Notes under the pieces: generated by a model
Told to the model about the DNA's origin: nothing
The model's input: the letters and a program-made list of their open reading frames with translations, nothing else
The model's database searches: none
Made by a program: the position numbers and the translations under genes
In this document: positions 15,210 to 22,933 of the stretch, piece after piece
Numbering within the stretch: position 1 is the first letter of the stretch
How the letters are laid out: every line of letters starts with the position of its first letter
Assembly (NCBI GenBank): GCA_929200335.1
Contig: CAKMZG010000001.1
Location: 8,484 to 33,804, forward strand
DNA length: 25,321 nt
Source: an uncultured Alphaproteobacteria bacterium
Lineage (GTDB): Bacteria; Pseudomonadota; Alphaproteobacteria; Rhizobiales; Rhizobiaceae
Direction of reading: 5' to 3'

Positions 15210-15261
15210 GCGAGAATAGTTCTCATTTAAGTGAAACCACTTAAATGAGAACTATTCGCGC
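15210..15261. repeat. Long near-perfect hairpin in tolC leader
   Basis: The arms 15210-15233 and 15238-15261 pair at 23 of 24 positions (one A/G mismatch, 15213 against 15258) around the four-base loop AAAC. Twenty consecutive base pairs adjoin the loop. No T-run follows (next bases TAAACATTGCC), so it is not an ordinary terminator. It could be an mRNA stability or processing element, a miniature transposable-element remnant, or a protein-binding cruciform. Confidence 0.9.
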
Positions 15262-15375
15262 TAAACATTGCCTTAAATTCGGTTTTTTTCGCTTTGTTAG
15301 TAGGTATAGTATGCACTTTTTCAATGAAATTTCCTTCATCACACCGACCCAAACGTTCATAGCCAAAGGTGGATT

Positions 15376-16869
15376 ATGCCAATGTCTTATGTTTTCTTTC
15401 AAGAGAATCTGCTAAGCTTAGTTCATGATAGATTCGCATTTTTTAATTACCTATCATTTAAAAAAAATTTTGTTAACAAAGCTGAGGCAGCCGTGGGCAT
15501 TTTACGTCATAAGAAAATTATATCTAAAAATCTGAATCTTACCCTAGCAGCTGGTTTAGTGGCAGGTGGTTTAAATCTTTCATGCAGCGTTCCTGCCCAT
15601 GCTGATAGCATTAATGATGCTATGATCTTGGCTTATGAAAATAATGCCACATTAAAAGCACGACGCGCTGGCCTTCGAGCTGCAAATGAGGGAGTGCCAA
15701 TTGCGCGTTCAGGTTTTTTACCGAATATCTCTGGCAGTGCCAGCTATGGGCGAGGCAAGGTTGAATCTATGCCTTCGGTAAAGACAGGAACTATCGGCAT
15801 CACCATTTCTCAAAAATTATTTGATGGCTTTAAGACCGTCAATAATGTGAAGGCAGTTGATGCGCAAGTTAGAGCCGCACGCTATACGCTTTTAAATACA
15901 GAGCAAAATATTTTGTTTAATACAACATCCAGCTATGCAGATGTTTTACGAGATGCAAAATTAATTACCATTCGCCGAAAAAACTTGTCCTTTTTGCAAG
16001 AACAATTGAGGGCTGCACGTTCGCGTTTAAATGTCGGCGAGGGTACAAAAACAGAAGTTGCTCAAGCTGAGGCACAATTAGCAGCAGCACAGGCGCAATA
16101 TAGTCTTGCCCAAACCAATTATGAGAACAGCAAGGCTGTTTATCGCCAAATTGTTGGGACTGAAGCTAAGAAATTAAGTTCTGCTGTGCGGTTGCAGGTT
16201 AGCTTGCCTAACTCTCTTAATCAAGCAATCTCAATGGCATTTAATGAACATCCAGCTTTATTGGCCTCAGAAGAATTGGTTAATGTGGCGCGATATGAAA
16301 TTGAAAGTGCAAAAAGTGATCTCTATCCAACATTGAGCATCGTGGGATCAGCTGAAAAAAATTATATTGATGGCGGCGCTGCCACAGGCTCCCTTATGGC
16401 ACAATTGAGCATTCCTATTTTTCAAGGCGGGCGCGTAGCTGCACAAGTTCGTCAAAGTAAAGAGCAGTTCCGTGAAAAAGAGTTGGAAGTGGATGTAACC
16501 CGAAATGAAATTCGTGCTGCTGTGGTTAGTGCATGGACGACAATGCAGAACGCTAAGGCTTCAATTCGCGCCAATCGTGCCCAAATTAAGGCTTCAAGAT
16601 TGGCATTAAATGGGGTTATTGAAGAGCGTAAAGTTGGACAAAAAACAACCTTAGATGTTTTGACTGCGCAAAATACGCTGTTAAATGCTCAAGATGCACT
16701 CATTGGTTCAGAGCGTAATGCTATTGTTAGTAAATTTGGGTTGCTTTCAGCTGTTGGTAAGCTAACCGCAAGACATTTAAACCTTAATGTTTCTTATCAT
16801 GACCCGCAGGTTCACTACACAGCAGTTAAGGACAAATGGTTTGGCTTGCGCACAGTAGATTCTCAATAA
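15376..16869 (+). CDS. tolC: TolC-family outer membrane efflux protein
   Basis: This is the outer-membrane channel that couples with RND, ABC or MFS pumps and type I secretion. The 497-residue frame has a signal peptide at about 45-76, ending CSVPAHA before DSINDAMILAYENN, the classic start of mature TolC. Two structural repeats of long alpha-helices follow (KARRAGLRAANEGVPIARSG; then QLRAARSRLNVGEGTKTEVA, and in repeat two VIEERKVGQKTTLDVLTAQN). Each contains the OEP-family turn motif with T-x-x-D/E-V. The 39 residues before the usual signal peptide are unusual. An in-frame GTG at 15493 with GAGG upstream would give a 458-residue protein with a normal signal peptide. ATG 15376 also has a good ribosome-binding site (AAAGGTGG), so the start is unresolved. 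It is the second gene of the conserved PIMT-tolC-popZ-valS block. Confidence 0.92.
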   Translation: MPMSYVFFQENLLSLVHDRFAFFNYLSFKKNFVNKAEAAVGILRHKKIISKNLNLTLAAGLVAGGLNLSCSVPAHADSINDAMILAYENNATLKARRAGLRAANEGVPIARSGFLPNISGSASYGRGKVESMPSVKTGTIGITISQKLFDGFKTVNNVKAVDAQVRAARYTLLNTEQNILFNTTSSYADVLRDAKLITIRRKNLSFLQEQLRAARSRLNVGEGTKTEVAQAEAQLAAAQAQYSLAQTNYENSKAVYRQIVGTEAKKLSSAVRLQVSLPNSLNQAISMAFNEHPALLASEELVNVARYEIESAKSDLYPTLSIVGSAEKNYIDGGAATGSLMAQLSIPIFQGGRVAAQVRQSKEQFREKELEVDVTRNEIRAAVVSAWTTMQNAKASIRANRAQIKASRLALNGVIEERKVGQKTTLDVLTAQNTLLNAQDALIGSERNAIVSKFGLLSAVGKLTARHLNLNVSYHDPQVHYTAVKDKWFGLRTVDSQ

Positions 16870-16976
16870 ATAGCATTGATATTAAATTATATGGGGATTA
16901 CTTTAATGGATGCTATCTTTTAAGGGCTTGAATCACATAGAATTGGAGAAATTTTAAACCTATTAGATTGAATTTA

Positions 16977-17828
16977 ATGTCGAGCGCTGATTTAAATAAA
17001 ATAGAATCTATGGATTCATATCAGGAAGAAGAAACTTCATCCAATGAGGCTTCTATGGAGGAGATCCTATCGTCTATCCGCCAGATCTTTGCCGATGAAT
17101 CAGAGGAAATTAAAGCTGAACCGGCCAAAACTGAACCAGCCAGTGAACATCCGGCTAAGGTTTCTGTTAGCGATCTACACTTGAATAATACAGAGACGTT
17201 GATTAAAGCACCAAGTGTCTCTAAAAGCCCACCTATTAAACAACCTCCATTACATCAAACACCTCCAACTGTAACAACGGCTACCAGTCCATCAAATGAA
17301 ATGGATATGGCACTGGCATTGGCTAAAACAGAAGAGGCTAATGGACGTGTGGCATCGACAGAGCCTAAGATTATGGCAAGAGCCAAGCAAACAAAGGTCT
17401 CTAGTGACTTAAGTAAAGTTTTGTTTGATAGTTTAAAAAATAAGCCAAGCAAAATCAACGCACCACACTCAATTGATGAAACCTCCAATGAAGCTGTAGG
17501 TGTTGAAAAAAAACCTTCTCCTCTAGAAGCTATGGGTGTAAATACAGCATCTAAAACATCAACGACATCTGAGCCATTGCTTTCTAATTCAGCTAGCCAA
17601 AGCATAGAAACTGCTTTCCAAAATTTGGCAGAGGCTAAAATCAATAAGCGATTAGATGCGATTGGAAATGAATTTGATGCTAAAATCAATGAGACCATCA
17701 ATGCTAGCGTTGAGCCTCAAATCGAAGCGCTATTAAAGCCGATGCTTAAGGCTTGGTTAGATCAAAATCTGCCTAATATGGTGGAGCGTATTGTTGAACG
17801 TGAGATCAAGCGTATTACTGACAATTAA
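16977..17828 (+). CDS. popZ: PopZ-like polar organising protein (DUF2497)
   Basis: PopZ builds a polymer at the cell pole that anchors the chromosome origin and recruits cell-cycle regulators. This 283-residue protein has the two diagnostic ends: an N-terminal helix ASMEEILSSIRQIFADE (about 25-41) and a C-terminal helical domain with IEALLKPMLKAWLDQNLP, NMVERIVEREIKRIT. Between them lies a long low-complexity segment rich in Pro, Ser, Thr, Lys and Glu, as in PopZ disordered linkers. It is longer than the Caulobacter protein (177 residues) mainly through this linker. The start is uncertain: TTG 16968, ATG 16977 and ATG 17010 are in frame, and GGAG (16945-16948) is too far from all of them. Placement between tolC and valS is the rhizobial pattern. 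Confidence 0.88.
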   Translation: MSSADLNKIESMDSYQEEETSSNEASMEEILSSIRQIFADESEEIKAEPAKTEPASEHPAKVSVSDLHLNNTETLIKAPSVSKSPPIKQPPLHQTPPTVTTATSPSNEMDMALALAKTEEANGRVASTEPKIMARAKQTKVSSDLSKVLFDSLKNKPSKINAPHSIDETSNEAVGVEKKPSPLEAMGVNTASKTSTTSEPLLSNSASQSIETAFQNLAEAKINKRLDAIGNEFDAKINETINASVEPQIEALLKPMLKAWLDQNLPNMVERIVEREIKRITDN

Positions 17829-17925
17829 ATCCCTAAACAGTTGACTAGATTCCCTCAATTTGCTTAGAACTACCGCATAATATGCCTGTAAATTCGGGCA
17901 TCCTTTCAAACTAAATGAGTAATTG

Positions 17926-20601
17926 ATGCTAGAAAAAAACTTCAATGCCAAAGAGGCAGAGCCACGTATTGCTAAAAAATGGGAAGAGGCGGAGGCCTTT
18001 AAGGCTGGTGCTGGAGCAAGAGTTGATACACCCTATACCATTATGATGCCACCGCCTAATGTGACGGGCTCCTTGCACATCGGCCACGCATTAAACCATA
18101 CTTTGCAAGATGTTTTGGTACGCTTTGAGCGTATGCGTGGCAAAAACACTCTATGGCAACCAGGGCTTGATCATGCTGGTATTGCAACGCAAATGTTGGT
18201 TGAGCGTCAACTCTCTGCAAATAATGAGCCATCGCGTCGCGAAATGGGACGTGAGAAATTTCTAAATCGTGTTTGGGATTGGAAAGATGAATATGGTGGC
18301 AAGATTGTTGGACAACTAAAACGCCTTGGTAATTCATGCGACTGGTCGCGTGAGCGTTTCACCATGGATGACGGACTATCTAAGGCTGTTTTGGAAGTAT
18401 TCGTATCGCTTCATAAAGATGGTTTGATTTACCGCGATAAGCGTTTGGTGAATTGGGATCCAAAGCTACAAACTGCGGTATCTGATCTTGAAGTTGAGAA
18501 CATCGAGAAGAATGGCAAGTTCTGGCATTTCAAATACCCAATCGAAGAGCATGAGGGGCAATTTATCACAGTTGCTACAACACGCCCTGAGACCATGTTG
18601 GGTGATACAGCTGTTGCGGTTAACCCTGAGGATGAGCGCTATCAACACCTTAAAGGCTGCCATGTGCGCTTGCCTTTGGTTGATCGCTTAATCCCAATCG
18701 TATTTGATGAACATGCAGACCCTGAGCAAGGCTCGGGTGCAGTGAAAATCACACCGGCCCATGACTTTAACGACTTTGAGGTGGGTAAACGTCATAACCT
18801 TGAACAGATCAACATTTTGACAGCAACCGCACACCTAAACGACGATGTGCCAGAAAAATATCGTGGTCTTGAGCGTTTTAAAGCGCGCAAAGCCGTGATT
18901 GCTGATATGGAAGAATTGGGGCTTGTGGGAGCCATTGAAGATAAGGTTATCATGGTGCCTTATGATGAGAAAACCAAATCAACCGTTATTGAGCCTTACC
19001 TAACTGATCAATGGTATGTGGATGCTGCAACTTTAGCAAAACCTGCATTGGCTAGCGTTAAAGAAGGCCGCACGAAAATTGTTCCAAAGACTTGGGAAAA
19101 TACCTATTTCCATTGGATGGAAAACATTCAACCTTGGTGTATTTCTCGCCAACTTTGGTGGGGGCATCAAATCCCTGCATGGTATGCTGAGGATGGCACT
19201 GTTTTTGTTGAACGTACAGAAGATGAGGCACTAAAAGCTGCTGAAGTTCATTTTGGTAAAGCGGTTGAGCTAACCCGTGATGAAGATGTGTTAGACACAT
19301 GGTTCTCATCAGCGCTTTGGCCGTTCTCAACCCTTGGTTGGCCAGAAAAAACACCGGAGCTCGATACCTATTATCAAACTGATACGCTGGTAACAGCTTT
19401 TGATATCTTGTTCTTCTGGGTAGCGCGAATGATGATGATGAGCCTCCATTTCATGAAGGATGAAGAGGGTAATGGCATTGAACCTTTTAAGACGGTTTAT
19501 ATCCATGCTTTAGTTCGTGACAAAGACGGTCAAAAAATGTCCAAAACTAAGGGCAATGTGATTGATCCGCTTGAAATTATGGATGAATATGGCACCGATG
19601 CCATGCGCTTTACCATGGCAATTATGGCTGCTCAAGGGCGTGATGTGAAATTAGACCCTGAGCGCATTGCAGGTTATCGTAATTTTGTGACTAAAATCTG
19701 GAATGCTACTCGCTTTGCCCAGATGAATGGCGCAGCACGCGATGATAATTTTAAGCCAGAAAATGCAAAACTTACGGTTAACCGTTGGATTTTGTCTGAA
19801 CTTAACAAGGCGCGCAATGAGATGCGTGATGGTGTTGAGGCATTTCGTTTTAATGATGCGGCATCATCCGTTTATAAATTCACTTGGAATGGTTTCTGCG
19901 ATTGGTATTTGGAACTTTTAAAACCAACTTTTGCAGGCAATGATGAAGCGGCACAGGCTGAATCTCGCGCTTGCATGTCCTATGTGTTGGATGAAATTTA
20001 CAAGATGATCCATCCTTTCATGCCATATGTGAGTGAAGAGCTTTGGGATTTAACAGGCGAGGGTAACCGCGTTGGCTTGCTTACCCATGAAGCATGGTCA
20101 GAAGATAGCTTCATGGACGTGAGTGCCGCTGATGAAGTGAATTGGATGATTGACCTTATCAATGAGGTTCGCTCTGTTCGTGTTGAAATGAATGTGGTGC
20201 CGAAGAACAAAGTATCGCTTGTGTTTATATCCTCAGATGAGGCATTAAAAGCGCGTGTTGAAACCCATAGGGCTGCAATTTCAACCATCGCTCGTGTTGA
20301 AGATATCTCATTTGCTGATGCAGCGCCTGAGGGTTCTGCCCAAATGGTTGTTGCTGGCACAACAGTTTCGATGCCGCTGGCTGGTGTGATTGATTTGGAT
20401 GCTGAAAACAAACGCCTTAGCAAAGAGTTGGAAACTTTAGAAAAAGACATCAATGTCTTAAACGGCAAGCTTTCCAATGAGCGTTTTGTACAAAATGCGC
20501 CAGAGGCAGTTGTAACTGAAGCTAAAGAGCGGTTGGCAGAAGTCGAGGCCGATAGGGCTAAGGTAATGGAAGCCATGGAGCGTTTAAAGAGTTTCGTTTA
20601 A
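17926..20601 (+). CDS. valS: Valyl-tRNA synthetase
   Basis: This class I synthetase charges tRNA-Val and edits mischarged threonine. The 891-residue protein has PPPNVTGSLHIGHALNHT with the HIGH motif at residues 51-54. A CP1 editing domain contains TTRPETMLGDTAVAVNP. The KMSKS-type loop DGQKMSKTKGNVIDP starts at K537, with threonine as the fifth residue. A C-terminal anticodon domain follows, then a coiled-coil arm (about 825-891, rich in Glu, Lys and Leu), which binds tRNA. The frame could start one codon earlier at TTG 17923. I take ATG 17926 as the start. The upstream GAG is a weak ribosome-binding site. It is followed by a strong terminator, ending the block that begins with the PIMT-like gene. 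Confidence 0.97.
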   Translation: MLEKNFNAKEAEPRIAKKWEEAEAFKAGAGARVDTPYTIMMPPPNVTGSLHIGHALNHTLQDVLVRFERMRGKNTLWQPGLDHAGIATQMLVERQLSANNEPSRREMGREKFLNRVWDWKDEYGGKIVGQLKRLGNSCDWSRERFTMDDGLSKAVLEVFVSLHKDGLIYRDKRLVNWDPKLQTAVSDLEVENIEKNGKFWHFKYPIEEHEGQFITVATTRPETMLGDTAVAVNPEDERYQHLKGCHVRLPLVDRLIPIVFDEHADPEQGSGAVKITPAHDFNDFEVGKRHNLEQINILTATAHLNDDVPEKYRGLERFKARKAVIADMEELGLVGAIEDKVIMVPYDEKTKSTVIEPYLTDQWYVDAATLAKPALASVKEGRTKIVPKTWENTYFHWMENIQPWCISRQLWWGHQIPAWYAEDGTVFVERTEDEALKAAEVHFGKAVELTRDEDVLDTWFSSALWPFSTLGWPEKTPELDTYYQTDTLVTAFDILFFWVARMMMMSLHFMKDEEGNGIEPFKTVYIHALVRDKDGQKMSKTKGNVIDPLEIMDEYGTDAMRFTMAIMAAQGRDVKLDPERIAGYRNFVTKIWNATRFAQMNGAARDDNFKPENAKLTVNRWILSELNKARNEMRDGVEAFRFNDAASSVYKFTWNGFCDWYLELLKPTFAGNDEAAQAESRACMSYVLDEIYKMIHPFMPYVSEELWDLTGEGNRVGLLTHEAWSEDSFMDVSAADEVNWMIDLINEVRSVRVEMNVVPKNKVSLVFISSDEALKARVETHRAAISTIARVEDISFADAAPEGSAQMVVAGTTVSMPLAGVIDLDAENKRLSKELETLEKDINVLNGKLSNERFVQNAPEAVVTEAKERLAEVEADRAKVMEAMERLKSFV

Positions 20602-20667
20602 AAACCTTCAGTGCTATCGATTATTTCAGTCAAGCTGAAATTAAATGGTTAAATTAAAATTTTTATT

Positions 20668-20703
20668 GAGCGCAGGTGGTTTTCCGCTTGCGCTCTTTTT
20701 TTT
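20668..20703 (+). terminator. Rho-independent terminator of valS
   Basis: GAGCGCA (20668-20674) pairs with TGCGCTC (20689-20695), and the stem continues inward through 20675-20679/20684-20688 (three pairs and two G-T wobbles) to a TTTT loop. Eight T residues follow (20696-20703). It is strong and oriented for valS. Confidence 0.95.
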
Positions 20704-20800
20704 CTATGATAGATTTAGCCCACTGGACAGGGTTCCCAGTTTTGAATCAAAATCTGATGAATAAGTGATAGGTAGCTTTTCAGATTTTTATTCAATTGAT

Positions 20801-20814
20801 ACCAATATTTTGGT
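20801..20814. promoter_or_regulatory. Dyad upstream of formate dehydrogenase genes, possible LysR-type box
   Basis: ACCAA (20801-20805) and TTGGT (20810-20814) form a perfect 5-bp dyad around TATT, about 140 bases before the fdsB start. Its size and AT-rich centre suit a LysR-type box. FdsR-type LysR regulators control some formate dehydrogenase operons. No regulator gene is in the window, so this is tentative. Confidence 0.2.
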
Positions 20815-20954
20815 GGTTAATGCTTATGGCGTTATCCTATTGGAGTGCCTGTCAAAAAAATCTCCATTTGCGGCAAAAAATGACGTTTGGCATAGCTCAA
20901 AAGGCTGTGGCATCCATAATAATATAAAATATACTATAAAACATATGGTGGGAT

Positions 20955-22652
20955 ATGAACACTAATCTTGCAATAAAGCGCGTTGGTAATAACATGAAAA
21001 AAAAATCTGCCTATTCTAAAGGCCGTCAATTGGATGATAATGCACTGGCTGAGGTGAAAACTCTGCTTGAAGGTCGCGCATTAAATAGAGATCTTTTGAT
21101 CGAACATTTGCACCTTATTCAAGATAAATTTGGCTGTTTAGAAGCCAAATACTTGCGCGCCCTTGCTGAAGTGATGAAAATTGCTCAAGTCGAAATCTAT
21201 GAAGTGGCAAGCTTTTACGATCACTTTGATATTGTTAAAGAGGGTGAGGAAAAACCTGCGCCTCTAACCATTCGGGTTTGCGACAGTGTAGCTTGTCAAA
21301 TTGCGGGCAGTGATGCGCTAAAGCTTGCCTTAGAAAATGGTACTGATCCAAGCCAAGTGCGCGTTGTTAATGCGCCATGTATGGGAGGTTGCGATGTTGC
21401 CCCCGCCGTGCGTGTTGGTGATCGTGAAGTGGGTAATGCTACTGCTGATACTGTGCTTGAGATGATCAGCGCTGGTGAGGTTAATACAATTATTCCAGAT
21501 TATGCAGACTTAGAGGCTTATAAAGCCAAGGGCGGATATTCGGTTTTAGAAAAACTACGCTCAGGTGCGCTTTCCGTTGAAAGCATCATTGATACCCTTG
21601 GTGATGCGGGGCTTCGTGGCCTTGGTGGTGCGGGTTTTCCAACCGGCACTAAATGGAAATTTGTGCGTGGTTATGAAGGCCCAAGATTAATGACCATTAA
21701 TGGTGATGAGGGCGAGCCCGGTACTTTTAAAGACCGTTATTATTTAGAGCGTAATCCCCATGCCATGTTCGAAGGCGCTTTGATTGGCGCTCCTGTGGTA
21801 GAGGCGGAGCGTATTTATCTATATATGCGTGATGAATATCCTGCTGTGCTTGAGATTATGCGCCATGAAATTGCAGCTTTAGAGACGGCTGGCATCATTG
21901 AAAAAGGCTTCTTTGAATTGCGCCGTGGTGCAGGGGCTTATATCTGTGGTGAAGAGAGTGCCATGATTGAAAGCATCGAGGGTAAGCGTGGTTTGCCGCG
22001 TCATCGCCCCCCTTTCATTGCGCAAGTTGGTCTGTTTGGTCGTCCAACCTTAAACAACAATGTGGAGACGCTTTATTGGGTGCCAGAAATTTTAGATAAA
22101 GGCATTGAGTGGTTTAAATCACAAGGCAAGGAAGGTCATCCTGGAATGCGCTCTTGGTCAGTCTCTGGGCGGGTTAAAAACCCAGGGGTTAAAGTAGCAC
22201 CAGCGGGCGTTACCATCAAAGAATTAATTGAAGAACATTGCGGCGGCATGTTGGATGGTCATACATTCAAAGCTTATTTGCCCGGCGGTGCATCGGGTGG
22301 TATTCTACCAGCCGCATTAGATGATGTGCCGTTAGATTTTGGTGGTAGGTTGGCGGAGCTTGGTTCCTTTGTGGGTTCTCACGCCATTGTCATTTTCTCA
22401 GATCAAGATAACATCAAAGACGTGACGTTAAATCTGATTGATTTCTTTGCACATGAGAGTTGTGGGCAATGTACCCCTTGTCGTGGGGGGACTGAAAAGC
22501 TCGCAAAACTCTTGCGCAGCGAAGACAAGCTGGATGAAGAGACCATTCGAGATTTAGAACAAGTGATGCGTGATGCATCTATTTGCGGACTTGGACAAGC
22601 CGCACCCAATCCCGTCAACCATCTTCTGACCTATTTTAGGGAGGATTTATGA
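20955..22652 (+). CDS. fdsB: NAD-dependent formate dehydrogenase beta subunit (NuoE-NuoF fusion)
   Basis: This 565-residue diaphorase subunit passes electrons from the Mo/W subunit to NAD+. Residues about 45-165 are NuoE-like: a helical segment LIEHLHLIQDKFGCLEAKYL, then a thioredoxin-like [2Fe-2S] site with C109, C114, C142 and C146 (RVCDSVACQ, APCMGGCDVAP). Residues about 205-560 are NuoF-like: GLRGLGGAGFPTGTKWKF (FMN/NAD region), INGDEGEPGTFKDR, GAGAYICGEESAMIESIEG, and a [4Fe-4S] site C503, C506, C509 (ESCGQCTPCRGG) with C544 (SICGLGQ). One chain carrying both matches M. extorquens Fdh1B and not the separate FdsG/FdsB arrangement. ATG 20955 has GGTGGG close upstream, and ATG 20994 is an alternative start. 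The stop overlaps the cupin ATG by four bases. Confidence 0.93.
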   Translation: MNTNLAIKRVGNNMKKKSAYSKGRQLDDNALAEVKTLLEGRALNRDLLIEHLHLIQDKFGCLEAKYLRALAEVMKIAQVEIYEVASFYDHFDIVKEGEEKPAPLTIRVCDSVACQIAGSDALKLALENGTDPSQVRVVNAPCMGGCDVAPAVRVGDREVGNATADTVLEMISAGEVNTIIPDYADLEAYKAKGGYSVLEKLRSGALSVESIIDTLGDAGLRGLGGAGFPTGTKWKFVRGYEGPRLMTINGDEGEPGTFKDRYYLERNPHAMFEGALIGAPVVEAERIYLYMRDEYPAVLEIMRHEIAALETAGIIEKGFFELRRGAGAYICGEESAMIESIEGKRGLPRHRPPFIAQVGLFGRPTLNNNVETLYWVPEILDKGIEWFKSQGKEGHPGMRSWSVSGRVKNPGVKVAPAGVTIKELIEEHCGGMLDGHTFKAYLPGGASGGILPAALDDVPLDFGGRLAELGSFVGSHAIVIFSDQDNIKDVTLNLIDFFAHESCGQCTPCRGGTEKLAKLLRSEDKLDEETIRDLEQVMRDASICGLGQAAPNPVNHLLTYFREDL

Positions 22653-22933
22653 TGATCGCAGCAGACCATACTGTACAAGTAGATAATGAGCGCACAAGGG
22701 TAACAGAATGGCGATTTGCACCCAATGCAGAAACGGGCGTGCATATTCATGATTATGATTATTGTGTCGTACCTTTGATGGATGGGAAATTAAAGATTGT
22801 AGATTCTGAGGGCAATGAAACCCTTGTTGAAATGAAAACGGGTCAAAGTTATTACCGTCAAAAGGGTGTACATCATAATGTGATTAATGCCACAGACGGT
22901 GACTATGCATTTATTGAGGTGGAGATCAAATGA
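22649..22933 (+). CDS. Small cupin-domain protein within formate dehydrogenase operon
   Basis: This 94-residue single-domain cupin shows both cupin motifs in short form. Motif 1 is around GVHIHDYDYCVVPLMDGKL, with H32 and H34 as likely metal ligands and Y38 where glutamate is usual. Motif 2 is around YYRQKGVHHNVINATD, with H75/H76. It has no signal peptide. Its ATG lies inside the fdsB stop (ATGATG) behind a strong AGGGAGG ribosome-binding site, and its own stop overlaps the alpha-subunit ATG (ATGA). It is therefore translationally tied to both formate dehydrogenase subunits. No function is known from sequence. Possible roles are a small accessory or stability factor for the enzyme, a metal-binding helper or a formate/oxalate-linked regulator. 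Confidence 0.88.
   Translation: MMIAADHTVQVDNERTRVTEWRFAPNAETGVHIHDYDYCVVPLMDGKLKIVDSEGNETLVEMKTGQSYYRQKGVHHNVINATDGDYAFIEVEIK

Larger units (their letters stand above)
15048..15375. other. 328-base leader and promoter region of tolC
   Basis: No ORF or RNA gene is evident. The region holds a possible promoter (15106-15135), an 8-bp inverted repeat (15169-15186) and a long near-perfect hairpin (15210-15261), each listed separately. The stretch from 15262 to 15375 is plain AT-rich sequence ending in the ribosome-binding site AAAGGTGG before the tolC ATG. Confidence 0.6.
20602..20954. other. 353-base intergenic region upstream of formate dehydrogenase
   Basis: The region holds the valS terminator (20668-20703), a small inverted repeat ACTGG/CCAGT (20722-20726/20736-20740), and a dyad at 20801-20814. 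Very AT-rich sequence (about 20915-20945, with several TATA-like strings) may contain the formate dehydrogenase promoter. A 66-codon frame across 20765-20965 has no recognisable domain and is not called a gene. Confidence 0.5.

Noticed and set aside
17255..17701. 148-codon minus-strand frame within popZ
   Set aside because: It is a shadow of the low-complexity linker of popZ. Hydrophobic runs arise from complementing Ser/Ala/Lys-rich codons.
19998..20576. 192-codon minus-strand frame within valS
   Set aside because: It is antisense to the conserved C-terminal part of ValRS, Ser/Thr-rich, with no recognisable domain.
20888..20915. Possible sigma-54 promoter (TGGCAT near 20889) before fdsB
   Set aside because: The GG element has no matching TTGC-type partner at the required spacing.
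20765..20965. 66-codon frame between valS and fdsB
   Set aside because: No domain, no convincing ribosome-binding site, and it overlaps the fdsB start. The region fits a promoter better.
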